A stretch of DNA of 8,780 nucleotides from an uncultured Pseudomonadales bacterium. GTDB taxonomy: Bacteria > Pseudomonadota > Gammaproteobacteria > Pseudomonadales > Porticoccaceae. A program made the translations under genes and the position numbers. The first letter of the stretch is position 1; every line of letters starts with the position of its first letter. The stretch covers positions 1 through 8,780 of the forward strand of contig CALLDA010000163.1 of NCBI GenBank assembly GCA_937998635.1. The letters are read 5' to 3'. The notes below the pieces were generated by a model. That model searched no databases. It saw only the letters and a list, made by a program, of their open reading frames with translations, and was not told the DNA's origin. This document shows, one piece after another, positions 1-7,246 of the stretch.

Positions 1-366
1 CTCATCGAGGCCGGTGAGTACGGTCGCCCCGGTCGTGGTTAAGCCACTGATCGACTCAAATACCGCATCGGTTAGGGACAAGCTTAGTGGGTCTACCAGA
101 GTCAGCGGTAAGGCCCCACCTAACCCCAGGGTGAGCCAAAACAGCACGGTCACCATAAAGCCATCTCGGGTTCGCAGTTCTGCTTCACTGCGACTATTGG
201 GTAACCAGACGATCATGCCAACCGAGAAGGTAATCGCAAAGGCCAGGAAAAAGGCCTGCTGAGTTTGTTCGCCATAAATGCTTGCGACGACAATGGGGGG
301 TAACAGAGTAACGCTGAATAGCATCAACAGCAGGCCGAGAATACGGGCGATAACGGAAAAGTGCAT
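1..366 (-). CDS. trkH: Trk potassium uptake system membrane subunit TrkH (N-terminal part, cut by window edge)
   Basis: TrkH is the inner-membrane, ion-conducting subunit of the Trk K+ uptake system and works with the cytoplasmic regulator TrkA. Only the first 122 codons are present; the frame runs open to base 1. The ATG overlaps the trkA stop by one base (TGATG), so translation is probably coupled; no Shine-Dalgarno sequence is visible. The protein starts MHFSVIARILG and shows hydrophobic segments at about residues 6-30, 39-55 and 71-90. A pore helix and selectivity-filter segment follow at 103-116 (FESISGLTTTGATV), typical of the first membrane-pore-membrane repeat of the TrkH/KtrB family. 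Families of this type have about 480 residues, so roughly three quarters lies outside. The frame is intact and the family call is secure; TrkH versus its close relative TrkG cannot be separated from this part, but TrkH is the usual partner next to trkA. Confidence 0.93.
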   Translation of the reverse strand, partial: MHFSVIARILGLLLMLFSVTLLPPIVVASIYGEQTQQAFFLAFAITFSVGMIVWLPNSRSEAELRTRDGFMVTVLFWLTLGLGGALPLTLVDPLSLSLTDAVFESISGLTTTGATVLTGLDE

Positions 367-1748
367 CAGAAAAAGGTGAACCCAACCTGGAACAGCTTTT
401 CTACTGCCCGCGTATGCTGCTTATCAATCATAAAGACAATGGCGTGGTCGTCCGATTCAATCAGCGTATCGTGGTGAGTGATAATCACTTTGCCGTCGCG
501 AACCAGGGCGCCAATGGTGGTACCGGGTGGCAATTTGATATCTTCAATGGCGCGGCCCACCACTTTTGAATTTTTCCTATCGCCGTGGGCAACGATCTCC
601 AGCGCTTCAGCCGCGCCACGGCGTAAAGAGTGCACTTTCAGGGTGTCGCCCCTTCGGACATGGGAAAGTAGTGAGCTAGTCGTTGCCTGCTGAGGCGATA
701 TCGCAATATCGATCTCGCTACCCTGCATCAAGTCAGCATAAACCGGGTTGGTGATCAAGGTCATCACCTTTCTGGCGCCAAGGCGTTTAGCCAACAGTGA
801 GGCCATAATATTGACCTCATCATCATTGGTGACAGCCAGGAAAACATCGGTTTTGTCGATATTTTCTTCCAGCAGTAACTCACGGTTGGCCGCCTGGCCC
901 TGCAACACAACCGCTTTATCCAGATTCTCGGCCAGGTATTCGCCCCGTGGAGCAGAAAATTCTATGACTTTAACGTTGTAGTCGTGCTCGAGGGCTCTGG
1001 CCAGACGGTAACCGATATTGCCACCACCGGCAATAATGATCCGTTGGTACGGTTTTTCATTACGCTGGAGCTGCTTCATAACTTTGCGGCTATCAGCCTG
1101 AGCCGCGACGAAAAACACCTCGTCACCTTCCTCAATAAGGGTATCCGCTTCCGGGACGATCGGCCCGTCCTGACGCCATATGGCTGCGGCCCGGGCATCA
1201 ACATCGGGTATTTGTTCGCGAATATCCACCAGCTGATGACCCACCATGGGGCCGCCTTTGATCGCCCTTACCGCGACCAGCTGTACCGCGCCATCAGCAA
1301 AATTGAGCACTTGCAGGGTGCCCGGGTGCTCAATAAGCCGACAGATATATTCGGTCACTACTTGTTCAGGTGTGATAAGCACATCGACCGGAACGTTAGT
1401 ATCGTTAAACAGTTTTGTGCTGTATGCGCTATTGGTATAGCTACCTGAGCGAACTCGGGCGATTTTTTTTGGCGTACGAAACAAGGAATGTGCGACCTGA
1501 CAGGCCATCATATTGAGCTCGTCGCTGTTAGTAACGGCGACCAGCATATCGGCATCTTCTATGCCTGCCGCCACCAACACGTCGGGGTGGGAACCAAAAC
1601 CATTGACGGTGCGGATGTCCAGACGATCCTGTAATTCCCGGAGGCGATCAGCCTGGGGGTCAATGACGGTAATATCATTGGCTTCGCTGGCCAGGTTTTC
1701 AGCCAGGGTGCCGCCGACCTGACCACCGCCGACGATAACGATTTTCAA
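366..1748 (-). CDS. trkA: Trk system potassium uptake regulator TrkA
   Basis: TrkA is the peripheral cytoplasmic subunit that binds NAD(H) and gates TrkH. The 460 residues (E. coli 458) contain two RCK units. The first Rossmann fold begins at residue 1 with GGGQVGG at 7-13 and the acidic end of strand two at D30. The second begins at about 236 with GGGNIG at 241-246 and E263 in the matching position. Each Rossmann fold is followed by a TrkA-C domain (about 150-220 and 372-455). The conserved pair AVTNSDE (71-77) and AVTNDDE (305-311) is intact in both halves. The start is TTG at 1748: it gives the family N-terminus MKIVIVGGGQ, and no ATG or GTG lies in frame before the upstream stop at 1806-1808. 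The gene sits 111 bp after rsmB and overlaps trkH by one base. Confidence 0.97.
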   Translation of the reverse strand: MKIVIVGGGQVGGTLAENLASEANDITVIDPQADRLRELQDRLDIRTVNGFGSHPDVLVAAGIEDADMLVAVTNSDELNMMACQVAHSLFRTPKKIARVRSGSYTNSAYSTKLFNDTNVPVDVLITPEQVVTEYICRLIEHPGTLQVLNFADGAVQLVAVRAIKGGPMVGHQLVDIREQIPDVDARAAAIWRQDGPIVPEADTLIEEGDEVFFVAAQADSRKVMKQLQRNEKPYQRIIIAGGGNIGYRLARALEHDYNVKVIEFSAPRGEYLAENLDKAVVLQGQAANRELLLEENIDKTDVFLAVTNDDEVNIMASLLAKRLGARKVMTLITNPVYADLMQGSEIDIAISPQQATTSSLLSHVRRGDTLKVHSLRRGAAEALEIVAHGDRKNSKVVGRAIEDIKLPPGTTIGALVRDGKVIITHHDTLIESDDHAIVFMIDKQHTRAVEKLFQVGFTFF

Positions 1749-1784
1749 TGTCGTCTCGCGACTGTTTTGGTGATACCAGGGCTG

Positions 1785-1814
1785 ATCATATTTAACTCGC
1801 CTGCTTTATCTTAA
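1785..1814 (-). promoter_or_regulatory. Candidate sigma-70 promoter for trkA-trkH
   Basis: On the minus strand, TTAAGA (1814-1809, 4 of 6 to the -35 consensus) is followed after 18 bases by TATGAT (1790-1785, 5 of 6 to the -10 consensus). Transcription would begin about 30 bases before the TTG start of trkA. It lies in the 111-bp gap after rsmB, the only sizeable gap among the three genes on its downstream side, and could give potassium uptake its own control. The call rests on eye-matched consensus only. Confidence 0.35.
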
Positions 1815-1859
1815 TGGGGCGGTGCTTTTAGTCTGTAATTCTTGGGGTTTAAACATTCC

Positions 1860-3167
1860 CTATTGTTTCTCTAGCAAAGAGTAATAAAAACCATCATGAC
1901 CGCCATCCTGAGGAAACAATTGACGGCCAAGTTTTGTGCTATGACCTGCGTCCGTGGCAACCGGCTGCAAGTGAGCATCGTTTACGCCGCTTAGGAATTG
2001 CTCTATCACCTCATCATTCTCCTGGGGCAGTATCGAGCAGGTGGCGTACAACAATTTTCCGCCTACCTTCAGTAAGGGCCAAAGCCTCGCTAGCATCGTC
2101 TGCTGTAGAACGGCCAGCTTAGCAATATCTTCGGGCTTGCGCAGTAATTTGATGTCCGGATGGCGGCGAATCACCCCGGTGGCAGAGCAGGGAGCATCGA
2201 GCAAGATACGATCGAAGAGTTGCCCGTCCCACCAACTGTCCGGGTCTGCGACATCGGCACTGAGCAATTCCACCGAGAGCTGCAAACGATTGAGGTTTTC
2301 CCTCACTCTATCGAGACGCTGGGCATCGATGTCGATAGCAATCACTTCTCCCACATCAGACGCAGACTCCAAAATATGGCAGGTTTTTCCGCCGGGGGCA
2401 CAGCAGGCATCAAGCACCCGCTGTCCAGCCTGAACATCAAGCAAAGATGCCGCCAGTTGTGCAGCTTCATCCTGAACACTGACCATGCCCTGGTCAAAGC
2501 CGGGGATCTCATTGACCGCTTTGGCCCGGGCCAACTGTACGCCAGCCATACTAAATTTAGTTGCCGTTGCCAGCCCGTTTGCGCCGGAGCAGTGTGTGCT
2601 CAGATATTCATCCCGGCTTATCCGCAACTCATTGACACGTAGCGTCATAGGCGCCCGCCCATTATTGGCCGCCATGATGGCTTTCGCCTCTTCAGGCCAG
2701 GCCTTGTTGAGAACATCAATTAACCATTGGGGATGGGCTGATGCATATTCCGGCAGATTCGCAAGATCTTGTTCAATCGTCTGCTGGTCGCGGATAAAAC
2801 CCCGTAACAGTGCGTTAATCAGTCCTTTTGCCCAGGGCCTTTTTAGCTGTTTGCAGGCAGCAACTGATTCATTGACGACGGCATGACTGGGAATCCGGGT
2901 ATAGATAAGTTGATAAAGCGCGCAGGCCAGCAGGGCCAATATGTCACGATCTTTCTGTTTTAAAGGCTTATCCAGCAGAGTATTAATGATTTTGCTAATA
3001 GCCGGGTACTGCCGCAGGGTGCCATAGCACAGCTCACTCAGCAGAGCTTGATCCTGGGCGGAGACCTTATCGCTGAATTCCGGCAGGCAGCTGTTGAGGG
3101 ATACCCCTTCCGACGTCACCCTGGCGATCACTTTAGCGGCAGCCACTCTGACCAACATCGCTGTCAA
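1860..3167 (-). CDS. rsmB: 16S rRNA (cytosine-967-C5)-methyltransferase RsmB
   Basis: RsmB (Sun/Fmu) makes m5C967 in 16S rRNA using S-adenosylmethionine. The 435 residues (E. coli 429) have a NusB-like RNA-binding domain at about 5-135 and a Nol1/Nop2/Sun methyltransferase domain at about 225-435. Visible motifs are the SAM loop DACCAPGGKT (253-262), DAPCSATG (324-331) with conserved Cys327, and YATCS (374-378) with the other catalytic Cys377; E. coli equivalents are Cys325 and Cys375. The start is uncertain. TTG at 3167 overlaps the fmt stop as TTGA, while an in-frame ATG at 3158 would remove only three residues. Neither has a well-placed ribosome site, and both keep the conserved region that begins near residue 8. 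Translation is probably coupled to fmt. Confidence 0.96.
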   Translation of the reverse strand: MTAMLVRVAAAKVIARVTSEGVSLNSCLPEFSDKVSAQDQALLSELCYGTLRQYPAISKIINTLLDKPLKQKDRDILALLACALYQLIYTRIPSHAVVNESVAACKQLKRPWAKGLINALLRGFIRDQQTIEQDLANLPEYASAHPQWLIDVLNKAWPEEAKAIMAANNGRAPMTLRVNELRISRDEYLSTHCSGANGLATATKFSMAGVQLARAKAVNEIPGFDQGMVSVQDEAAQLAASLLDVQAGQRVLDACCAPGGKTCHILESASDVGEVIAIDIDAQRLDRVRENLNRLQLSVELLSADVADPDSWWDGQLFDRILLDAPCSATGVIRRHPDIKLLRKPEDIAKLAVLQQTMLARLWPLLKVGGKLLYATCSILPQENDEVIEQFLSGVNDAHLQPVATDAGHSTKLGRQLFPQDGGHDGFYYSLLEKQ

Positions 3168-4120
3168 ATACCCAGCTGCGTTCCAGGGGCAAACATTGCA
3201 GCGCGCCCCTGTAGTAGGTCGCTCACCGCCATACGTCGCTTACCAGGCAATTGAACTTCAGTCAGTAACAGCGCGTCGGTATGACAGGCCACCAGAATGC
3301 CTTTGCTATCACAGGACAGTACACTTCCTGCTGCGGCCTGATGGGGATACGTAACAGCCTTTGCCTGCCAGATTCGCAAGGTATCCTTACCAAGCGTCGT
3401 AAAGGCAACCGGTACCGGATGAAAAGCGCGTACTTGAGAATCTAGCATCTGAGCCGGCTGATGCCAGTCCAGGCGGGCCTCCTGCTTGGTGATTTTGTGA
3501 GCGTAAGTGGCCAGCGTATCATCCTGTTGCTCGGCAGTCGGCTGATTGCCTGGGTCTGCGAAGGCATCCAAAGTCATTAGCAAAGCAGCGGCCCCTGAAA
3601 CAGCCAGCTTGTCCTGCAAACTGGCTGCGGTATCTGTTTCAGATATGGCGCACGACACACGGTTCAACATAGGTCCGGTATCCAGGCCTTCATCCATTTG
3701 CATGATGGTGATGCCAGTTTGCTCGTCCCCAGCCTCGATGGCTCGCTGAATGGGTGCCGCCCCCCGCCAGCGGGGCAACAGCGAAGCATGGACATTGATA
3801 CAACCCAAAGGCGGTACAGCCAAAACCGATTTCGGCAATATTAAACCGTAGGCAACCACGACCATAATGTCAGCGTGTAACTCAGCCATTTGCAGCTGTG
3901 CCACCTCATCTTTAAGGGAGAGCGGCTGATAGACCGGTATATCTTCTGCCAGTGCCAGAGCTTTTACCGCACTGGTGGTCAGTTTTTTGCCTCGCCCAGA
4001 GGGTCTGTCGGGCTGGGTATACACTGCCACCACTTCGTGTTTCGACTGCTCGAGCAAGACGCGTAGATGCTCCGCTGCAAAGGCAGGTGTACCCGCAAAG
4101 ATAATTTTTAGTCTCTGCAT
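3164..4120 (-). CDS. fmt: Methionyl-tRNA formyltransferase
   Basis: Fmt formylates the amino group of initiator Met-tRNA using 10-formyltetrahydrofolate. The 318 residues (E. coli 315) have a Rossmann-type catalytic domain at about 1-205 and an OB-like C-terminal tRNA-binding domain at about 210-315. FAGTPAFA (8-15) opens the protein. The catalytic triad Asn109, His111 and Asp147 is in place in NVHASLLPRWRGAAPIQ and MDEGLDTGPM. The usual KLxPSPVK loop reads KLTTSAVK (46-53), and the usual RAFxPWP segment of the C-terminal domain reads RAFHPVPVAFT (231-241), so a common Trp is absent. The start is ATG, with AAGGAAG at 4131-4137 ending ten bases upstream. It overlaps rsmB and lies 109 bp after def, whose product acts on the same formyl group. 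Confidence 0.97.
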   Translation of the reverse strand: MQRLKIIFAGTPAFAAEHLRVLLEQSKHEVVAVYTQPDRPSGRGKKLTTSAVKALALAEDIPVYQPLSLKDEVAQLQMAELHADIMVVVAYGLILPKSVLAVPPLGCINVHASLLPRWRGAAPIQRAIEAGDEQTGITIMQMDEGLDTGPMLNRVSCAISETDTAASLQDKLAVSGAAALLMTLDAFADPGNQPTAEQQDDTLATYAHKITKQEARLDWHQPAQMLDSQVRAFHPVPVAFTTLGKDTLRIWQAKAVTYPHQAAAGSVLSCDSKGILVACHTDALLLTEVQLPGKRRMAVSDLLQGRAAMFAPGTQLGI

Positions 4121-4229
4121 GATGGTCGAACTTCCTTGGCGTAAGAGCTTATTTGCTGGTTACGTGTCTATGAATATCGCTTGATCGGTGTAACCTTGCG
4201 GGTTTAACGCTTAGATGTTGGCTGTCGGT

Positions 4230-4736
4230 TCAGGCGAGTTGTTTGTGCTGTTTTTCGAGCTTTTTACGGATTCGTTGTCTTTTCAGCGGCGATATATAAT
4301 CGACAAAAAGCTTGCCGTTGAGATGATCCAGTTCGTGCTGTATGCACACGGCTAATAGCCCGCTAGCTTCTATTTCAAAAGGCTTGCCGTCCCGACCTAA
4401 TGCTTTCACTCGCACCTGTTCCGGTCGCGATACCGCCTCACGAAATCCCGGCACAGACAAACAACCCTCTTCATAGTCGAGCTGCGTATCGGTCAGCACG
4501 TCCACTTCTGGATTGATAAACACTTGCGGCTGATTCTGCAATTCAGAGATATCCATGACCACGATGCGCTCATGAATATTTACCTGTGTCGCCGCCAGGC
4601 CGATGCCATCGGCGGCATACATGGTTTCAAACATATCCTCAATAATTTTGTTTACCCTCTTGTCGACATCCACCACCAAACGGGCCTGGTTGCGCAAACG
4701 GGGGTCTGGAAATTCAAGAATTGTTAAAGTTGTCAT
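4230..4736 (-). CDS. def: Peptide deformylase
   Basis: Peptide deformylase removes the N-formyl group from nascent proteins at the ribosome, reversing the modification made by Fmt. The 168 residues match the E. coli length (169). All three family motifs are intact: GIGLAATQ (44-51), EGCLSVP (90-96) and QHELDH (133-138). The metal ligands are therefore Cys92, His134 and His138, with Glu135 as catalytic acid/base (E. coli Cys90, His132, Glu133, His136). The C-terminal tail is rich in Lys, Arg and Gln, as in other proteobacterial type 1 enzymes, where the C-terminal helix contacts the ribosome. The start is ATG; the upstream purine stretch AAAGA is only a weak ribosome site. It heads the leftward gene set and is divergent from the LysM gene. 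Confidence 0.98.
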   Translation of the reverse strand: MTTLTILEFPDPRLRNQARLVVDVDKRVNKIIEDMFETMYAADGIGLAATQVNIHERIVVMDISELQNQPQVFINPEVDVLTDTQLDYEEGCLSVPGFREAVSRPEQVRVKALGRDGKPFEIEASGLLAVCIQHELDHLNGKLFVDYISPLKRQRIRKKLEKQHKQLA

Positions 4737-4830
4737 AGTCTTTGTGATGGATTTCTAGCAAAATGGTATAAACCACTGTTAGTATTAGAAGTTGAAAGGA
4801 ATTATTACTCGCACATACCGTGGTGAAGAC

Positions 4831-4839
4831 TATTATACA
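4831..4839. promoter_or_regulatory. Overlapping divergent -10 elements in the def / LysM-gene spacer
   Basis: The 132-bp spacer between two divergent starts must hold promoters for both directions. On the minus strand 4837-4832 reads TATAAT, a perfect -10 box, about 95 bases before the def start. On the plus strand 4831-4836 reads TATTAT (5 of 6) and 4834-4839 reads TATACA, about 30 bases before the LysM gene start. No good -35 box is visible at standard spacing on either strand, so activator dependence or wrong identification are both possible. Confidence 0.35.
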
Positions 4840-4868
4840 CCATTGAATTTCGACACAGGACGGACCAA

Positions 4869-5885
4869 ATGAAGAAACTATTGTTGGCTTTGCTGGGCAT
4901 CTGGATCATGGTTGCGGCCATTGCAGCCGAAGGCCCCTTCAATGACGATATTCCTGATAAATACACTGTAAAAAGTGGTGATACGCTGTGGGACATCTCA
5001 GCATTTTTTCTTAGCCAGCCCTGGTTGTGGCCAGAAATTTGGCATGTTAACCCACAAATTCGTAACCCTCATCTCATCTACCCTGGTGATGTCATCAGCC
5101 TGATTTACCTGGACGGCAAACCCTACCTAACGCTTAACCGTGGCAGAAACGTCAAACTCAGCCCCGAAATCAGGGAGTCGGCTAACCGCGACCCCATACC
5201 GGCTTTGCCTCTCGAAGCAATAAATAGCTTCCTGTCCCGAACCCGCGTTGTCGAACCCGGCGTTCTAGAAGCGGCCCCTTATGTGTTGGCTGGTGAGGAA
5301 AAACATCTCTTGTCAGGCATCGAAGACGATTTCTACGCTCGCGGCAACTTCTCTAGCCAGTTGAGTTTTTTTGGTATTTATCGCGATGGTGGACCCTATA
5401 TCGACCCAGAAACGAAAGAATTCCTGGGCATCCGAGCTCAGGATATTGGCTCAGCCAAACTCAAATTCATCAATGATGATATCGGCACCTTGAAGAGCAC
5501 AAGGAGCAGGGAAGAAATCCGTGTGAACGACCGCCTTTTACCGGAAGAAGAACGCAAAATCGACACCACATTCCATCCAAGTCAGCCGAATGAAGGTACA
5601 GAAGGCCTTATTATCGCAGTTGAAGGTGGCGTCAATAATGCTGGTTTCCTTGATGTCGTAGCGCTTAACCTCGGTGACAGAGACCAACTGAAATCCGGTA
5701 ATTTGTTGGCTATCTACAAAAAAGGTGAGGTGGTTAAAGACCGCGTTGCCGGGGGCACTGTCTCACTACCACCCGAGCGCGCTGGCCTGCTAATGGTTTT
5801 CCGTACCTTTGAAAAACTGAGTTATGGTTTGGTACTAAAATCTAATCGACCTCTGGAAGTGGGTGATTCCGTTAAAAACCCTTAA
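4869..5885 (+). CDS. tsaP: Secreted LysM protein, likely TsaP (type IV pilus secretin-associated protein)
   Basis: A 338-residue exported protein. The N-terminus MKKLLLALLG...AAIAAEG is a clear Sec signal peptide with cleavage after about residue 19 or 20. A LysM peptidoglycan-binding domain covers about 31-78 (YTVKSGDTLWDIS at 32-44, then NPQIRNPHLIYPGDVI). The remaining 250 residues form the poorly characterised conserved region of this family. Length, domain order and location divergent from def match P. aeruginosa PA0020, described as TsaP, which links the PilQ secretin to peptidoglycan. That role is known for relatives in Neisseria and Myxococcus and is inferred here; no pilus gene is in the window. 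The start is ATG with AGGA at 4857-4860, eight bases upstream, and is fixed by the signal peptide. A general cell-wall LysM role is the alternative. Confidence 0.85.
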   Translation: MKKLLLALLGIWIMVAAIAAEGPFNDDIPDKYTVKSGDTLWDISAFFLSQPWLWPEIWHVNPQIRNPHLIYPGDVISLIYLDGKPYLTLNRGRNVKLSPEIRESANRDPIPALPLEAINSFLSRTRVVEPGVLEAAPYVLAGEEKHLLSGIEDDFYARGNFSSQLSFFGIYRDGGPYIDPETKEFLGIRAQDIGSAKLKFINDDIGTLKSTRSREEIRVNDRLLPEEERKIDTTFHPSQPNEGTEGLIIAVEGGVNNAGFLDVVALNLGDRDQLKSGNLLAIYKKGEVVKDRVAGGTVSLPPERAGLLMVFRTFEKLSYGLVLKSNRPLEVGDSVKNP

Positions 5886-5899
5886 GCCGCGCTCTCCAA

Positions 5900-5928
5900 T
5901 AGACAGCAGGTCGACCATTAAATATACA
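5900..5928 (+). promoter_or_regulatory. Candidate sigma-70 promoter for dprA
   Basis: TAGACA (5900-5905, 5 of 6 to the -35 consensus) is followed after exactly 17 bases by TATACA (5923-5928, 4 of 6 to the -10 consensus). It lies just after the stop of the LysM gene. A transcript from it would begin near 5935 and carry a leader of about 60 bases containing the pairing sequences described at 5941-5982. Matched by eye only. Confidence 0.4.
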
Positions 5929-5940
5929 TACTGGTTTTAA

Positions 5941-5982
5941 GCTGGTGTTAACTTATCGTTAATGCCAGCGCCTAACACCGGC
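5941..5982 (+). promoter_or_regulatory. dprA leader with two mutually exclusive hairpins
   Basis: Hairpin A pairs 5941-5952 (GCTGGTGTTAAC) with 5958-5969 (GTTAATGCCAGC): 12 base pairs, two of them G-U, around the 5-base loop TTATC. Hairpin B pairs 5941-5950 with 5973-5982 (TAACACCGGC): 10 base pairs, one G-U, around a 22-base loop. Both use the same left arm, so only one can form. Next to them GCCC (5981-5984) can pair with GGGC (5991-5994), placing the dprA ribosome site AGGGA in the loop; hairpin B uses two of those bases. There is no T-run after either hairpin, so an intrinsic terminator is unlikely. Confidence 0.4.
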
Positions 5983-5996
5983 CCAGGGAAGGGCTT

Positions 5997-7115
5997 ATGT
6001 CAAAAGAAACTGAATTTGCCGTTATTCTGCAAGCTTTACCGGGCATCGGTGCCACGGGCCTGAGCCGTTTACTGGAACAGTTTGGTAGCTTCGAACAGGT
6101 GCTGCAGTTTACAGGCCCACAACCTTCCAGCCGCTATCGTAAGGCACTCCGGCAATATCAAGCCGATCCTGAGCACCACCACTGCCTCGCCAGGCAAACC
6201 ATAGAGAACTGTGCCAGTGACGGCATCTCTATTGTTACTATCGACGACCAGCTTTATCCACCTTTACTCAAGGAAATCGACAGCCCACCGGCTATCCTTT
6301 ATGTAAGAGGCGATACAAACCTACTGTCCTTACCTCAAATTGCTATTGTCGGCAGCCGGCAACACAGCGCTACCGGTGAAAACAATGCTGGTGCCTTTGC
6401 AAAAAGTTTGAGCGCCAGCGGTTTTGTTATTACCAGCGGTATGGCTTTGGGGATAGATGCTGCAGCCCACTGCGGCACCATGCCAGAGGGCAAGACGATT
6501 GCTGTCCTGGGCACGGGTATCGATGTAATTTATCCACGTCGCCACAGCGACCTTTACCAGAAAATCCTGTCCAGCGGCGGGGCAATCGTTAGCGAATTTC
6601 CACCGGGTACACCTGCGCGAGCTGGGAATTTTCCGCAGCGAAACCGCATTATTAGCGGCCTCAGTCTCGGTGTGTTGGTCGTAGAAGCCGCTATACAAAG
6701 CGGCTCCTTGATCACTGCACGTCTCGCCTTAAATCAGGGGCGTGAAGTGTTTGCGATACCAGGTTCGATCCATAATCCTTTATCAAAGGGCTGTCACCGG
6801 CTAATTCGCGAAGGCGCTACACTCACTGAAACGGCCCAGGATATCGTCTCTGAACTGGGCGGTATGCTGTCATTTGTTGTTGATAATTCCGATATTCCTC
6901 CCGCCTCACAAGTTCAGCAAGGCTCAATGCTTGAACACAGCCTTCAGCCTGTGGAAGCCCAGGTTTTGGCGCAGCTCGGGTTTGACTATACCGATCTCGA
7001 TTCACTGATCAGCCGCTGCGGCTTATCTGCTAGCGAGCTGACCGGGATTCTGACTAGTTTGGAACTCCAGGGCTGCATCGACAATCGAGCGGGTTTGTAT
7101 TGCCGTATATCCTGA
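5997..7115 (+). CDS. dprA: DNA-processing protein DprA (Smf)
   Basis: DprA binds single-stranded DNA entering by natural transformation and loads RecA onto it; it acts in the cytoplasm. The 372 residues (E. coli Smf 374) have an N-terminal helical SAM/HhH-like region with LPGIGATGL (14-22), a Rossmann fold at about 85-285, and a winged-helix domain at about 318-370. Family motifs are IVGSR (117-121), SGMALGIDAAAH (147-158), FPQRNRIISGLS (212-223), and GSLITARLALNQGREVFAIPG (236-256). All are intact, so the protein should be functional. The start is ATG with AGGGA at 5985-5989, seven bases upstream. It follows the pilus-secretin LysM gene by 111 bp. dprA occurs in many bacteria not known to be competent, so it does not by itself prove transformability. 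Confidence 0.97.
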   Translation: MSKETEFAVILQALPGIGATGLSRLLEQFGSFEQVLQFTGPQPSSRYRKALRQYQADPEHHHCLARQTIENCASDGISIVTIDDQLYPPLLKEIDSPPAILYVRGDTNLLSLPQIAIVGSRQHSATGENNAGAFAKSLSASGFVITSGMALGIDAAAHCGTMPEGKTIAVLGTGIDVIYPRRHSDLYQKILSSGGAIVSEFPPGTPARAGNFPQRNRIISGLSLGVLVVEAAIQSGSLITARLALNQGREVFAIPGSIHNPLSKGCHRLIREGATLTETAQDIVSELGGMLSFVVDNSDIPPASQVQQGSMLEHSLQPVEAQVLAQLGFDYTDLDSLISRCGLSASELTGILTSLELQGCIDNRAGLYCRIS

Positions 7116-7246
7116 TTACTGTTGTCATAAACGCTGCTGAGCAGCCACTTAAAACGCGAGTTGCCATCATCCCATTCTTGCGTTAGCCTGCGCGACCTTC
7201 CCGGTTTTACCGTCGGGCTTCTTCAACCAACCACAATCAAATTGCC
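7116..7246 (+). other. Noncoding gap between dprA and purE
   Basis: This 131-bp gap holds no open frame of interest. It contains a short perfect hairpin GCTGC-TGA-GCAGC (7133-7145) and a weak set of alternative GC pairings around 7193-7217. TTGTCA at 7122-7127 and TTGCCA at 7161-7166 each match 5 of 6 positions of a -35 box, but neither has a fair -10 box at 16-18 bases. No T-run follows either hairpin, so I call neither a terminator nor a promoter. The last 26 bases before purE are C- and A-rich and lack a ribosome site. Confidence 0.5.

Noticed and set aside
984..1448. Plus-strand open frame of 154 codons inside trkA
   Set aside because: It lies wholly antisense to the conserved trkA frame and has no recognisable motif or ribosome site; it is a shadow frame.
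1846..1860. GTTTAAAC palindrome just after the rsmB stop
   Set aside because: A perfect 8-base palindrome is common by chance, and no longer stem or T-run makes it a terminator.
2160..2642. Plus-strand open frame of 160 codons inside rsmB
   Set aside because: It is antisense to the RsmB catalytic domain and has no family features.
4158..4195. Inverted repeat GGTTAC / GTAACC in the def-fmt gap
   Set aside because: Only six pairs around a 26-base loop, with no T-run; expected by chance at this length.
6330..6698. Minus-strand open frame of 122 codons inside dprA
   Set aside because: It is antisense to the DprA Rossmann fold, whose motifs are intact; there is no independent support.
7133..7145. 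Hairpin GCTGC-TGA-GCAGC after dprA as a terminator
   Set aside because: The stem has only five pairs and is followed by CACTTAAAA, not a T-run.
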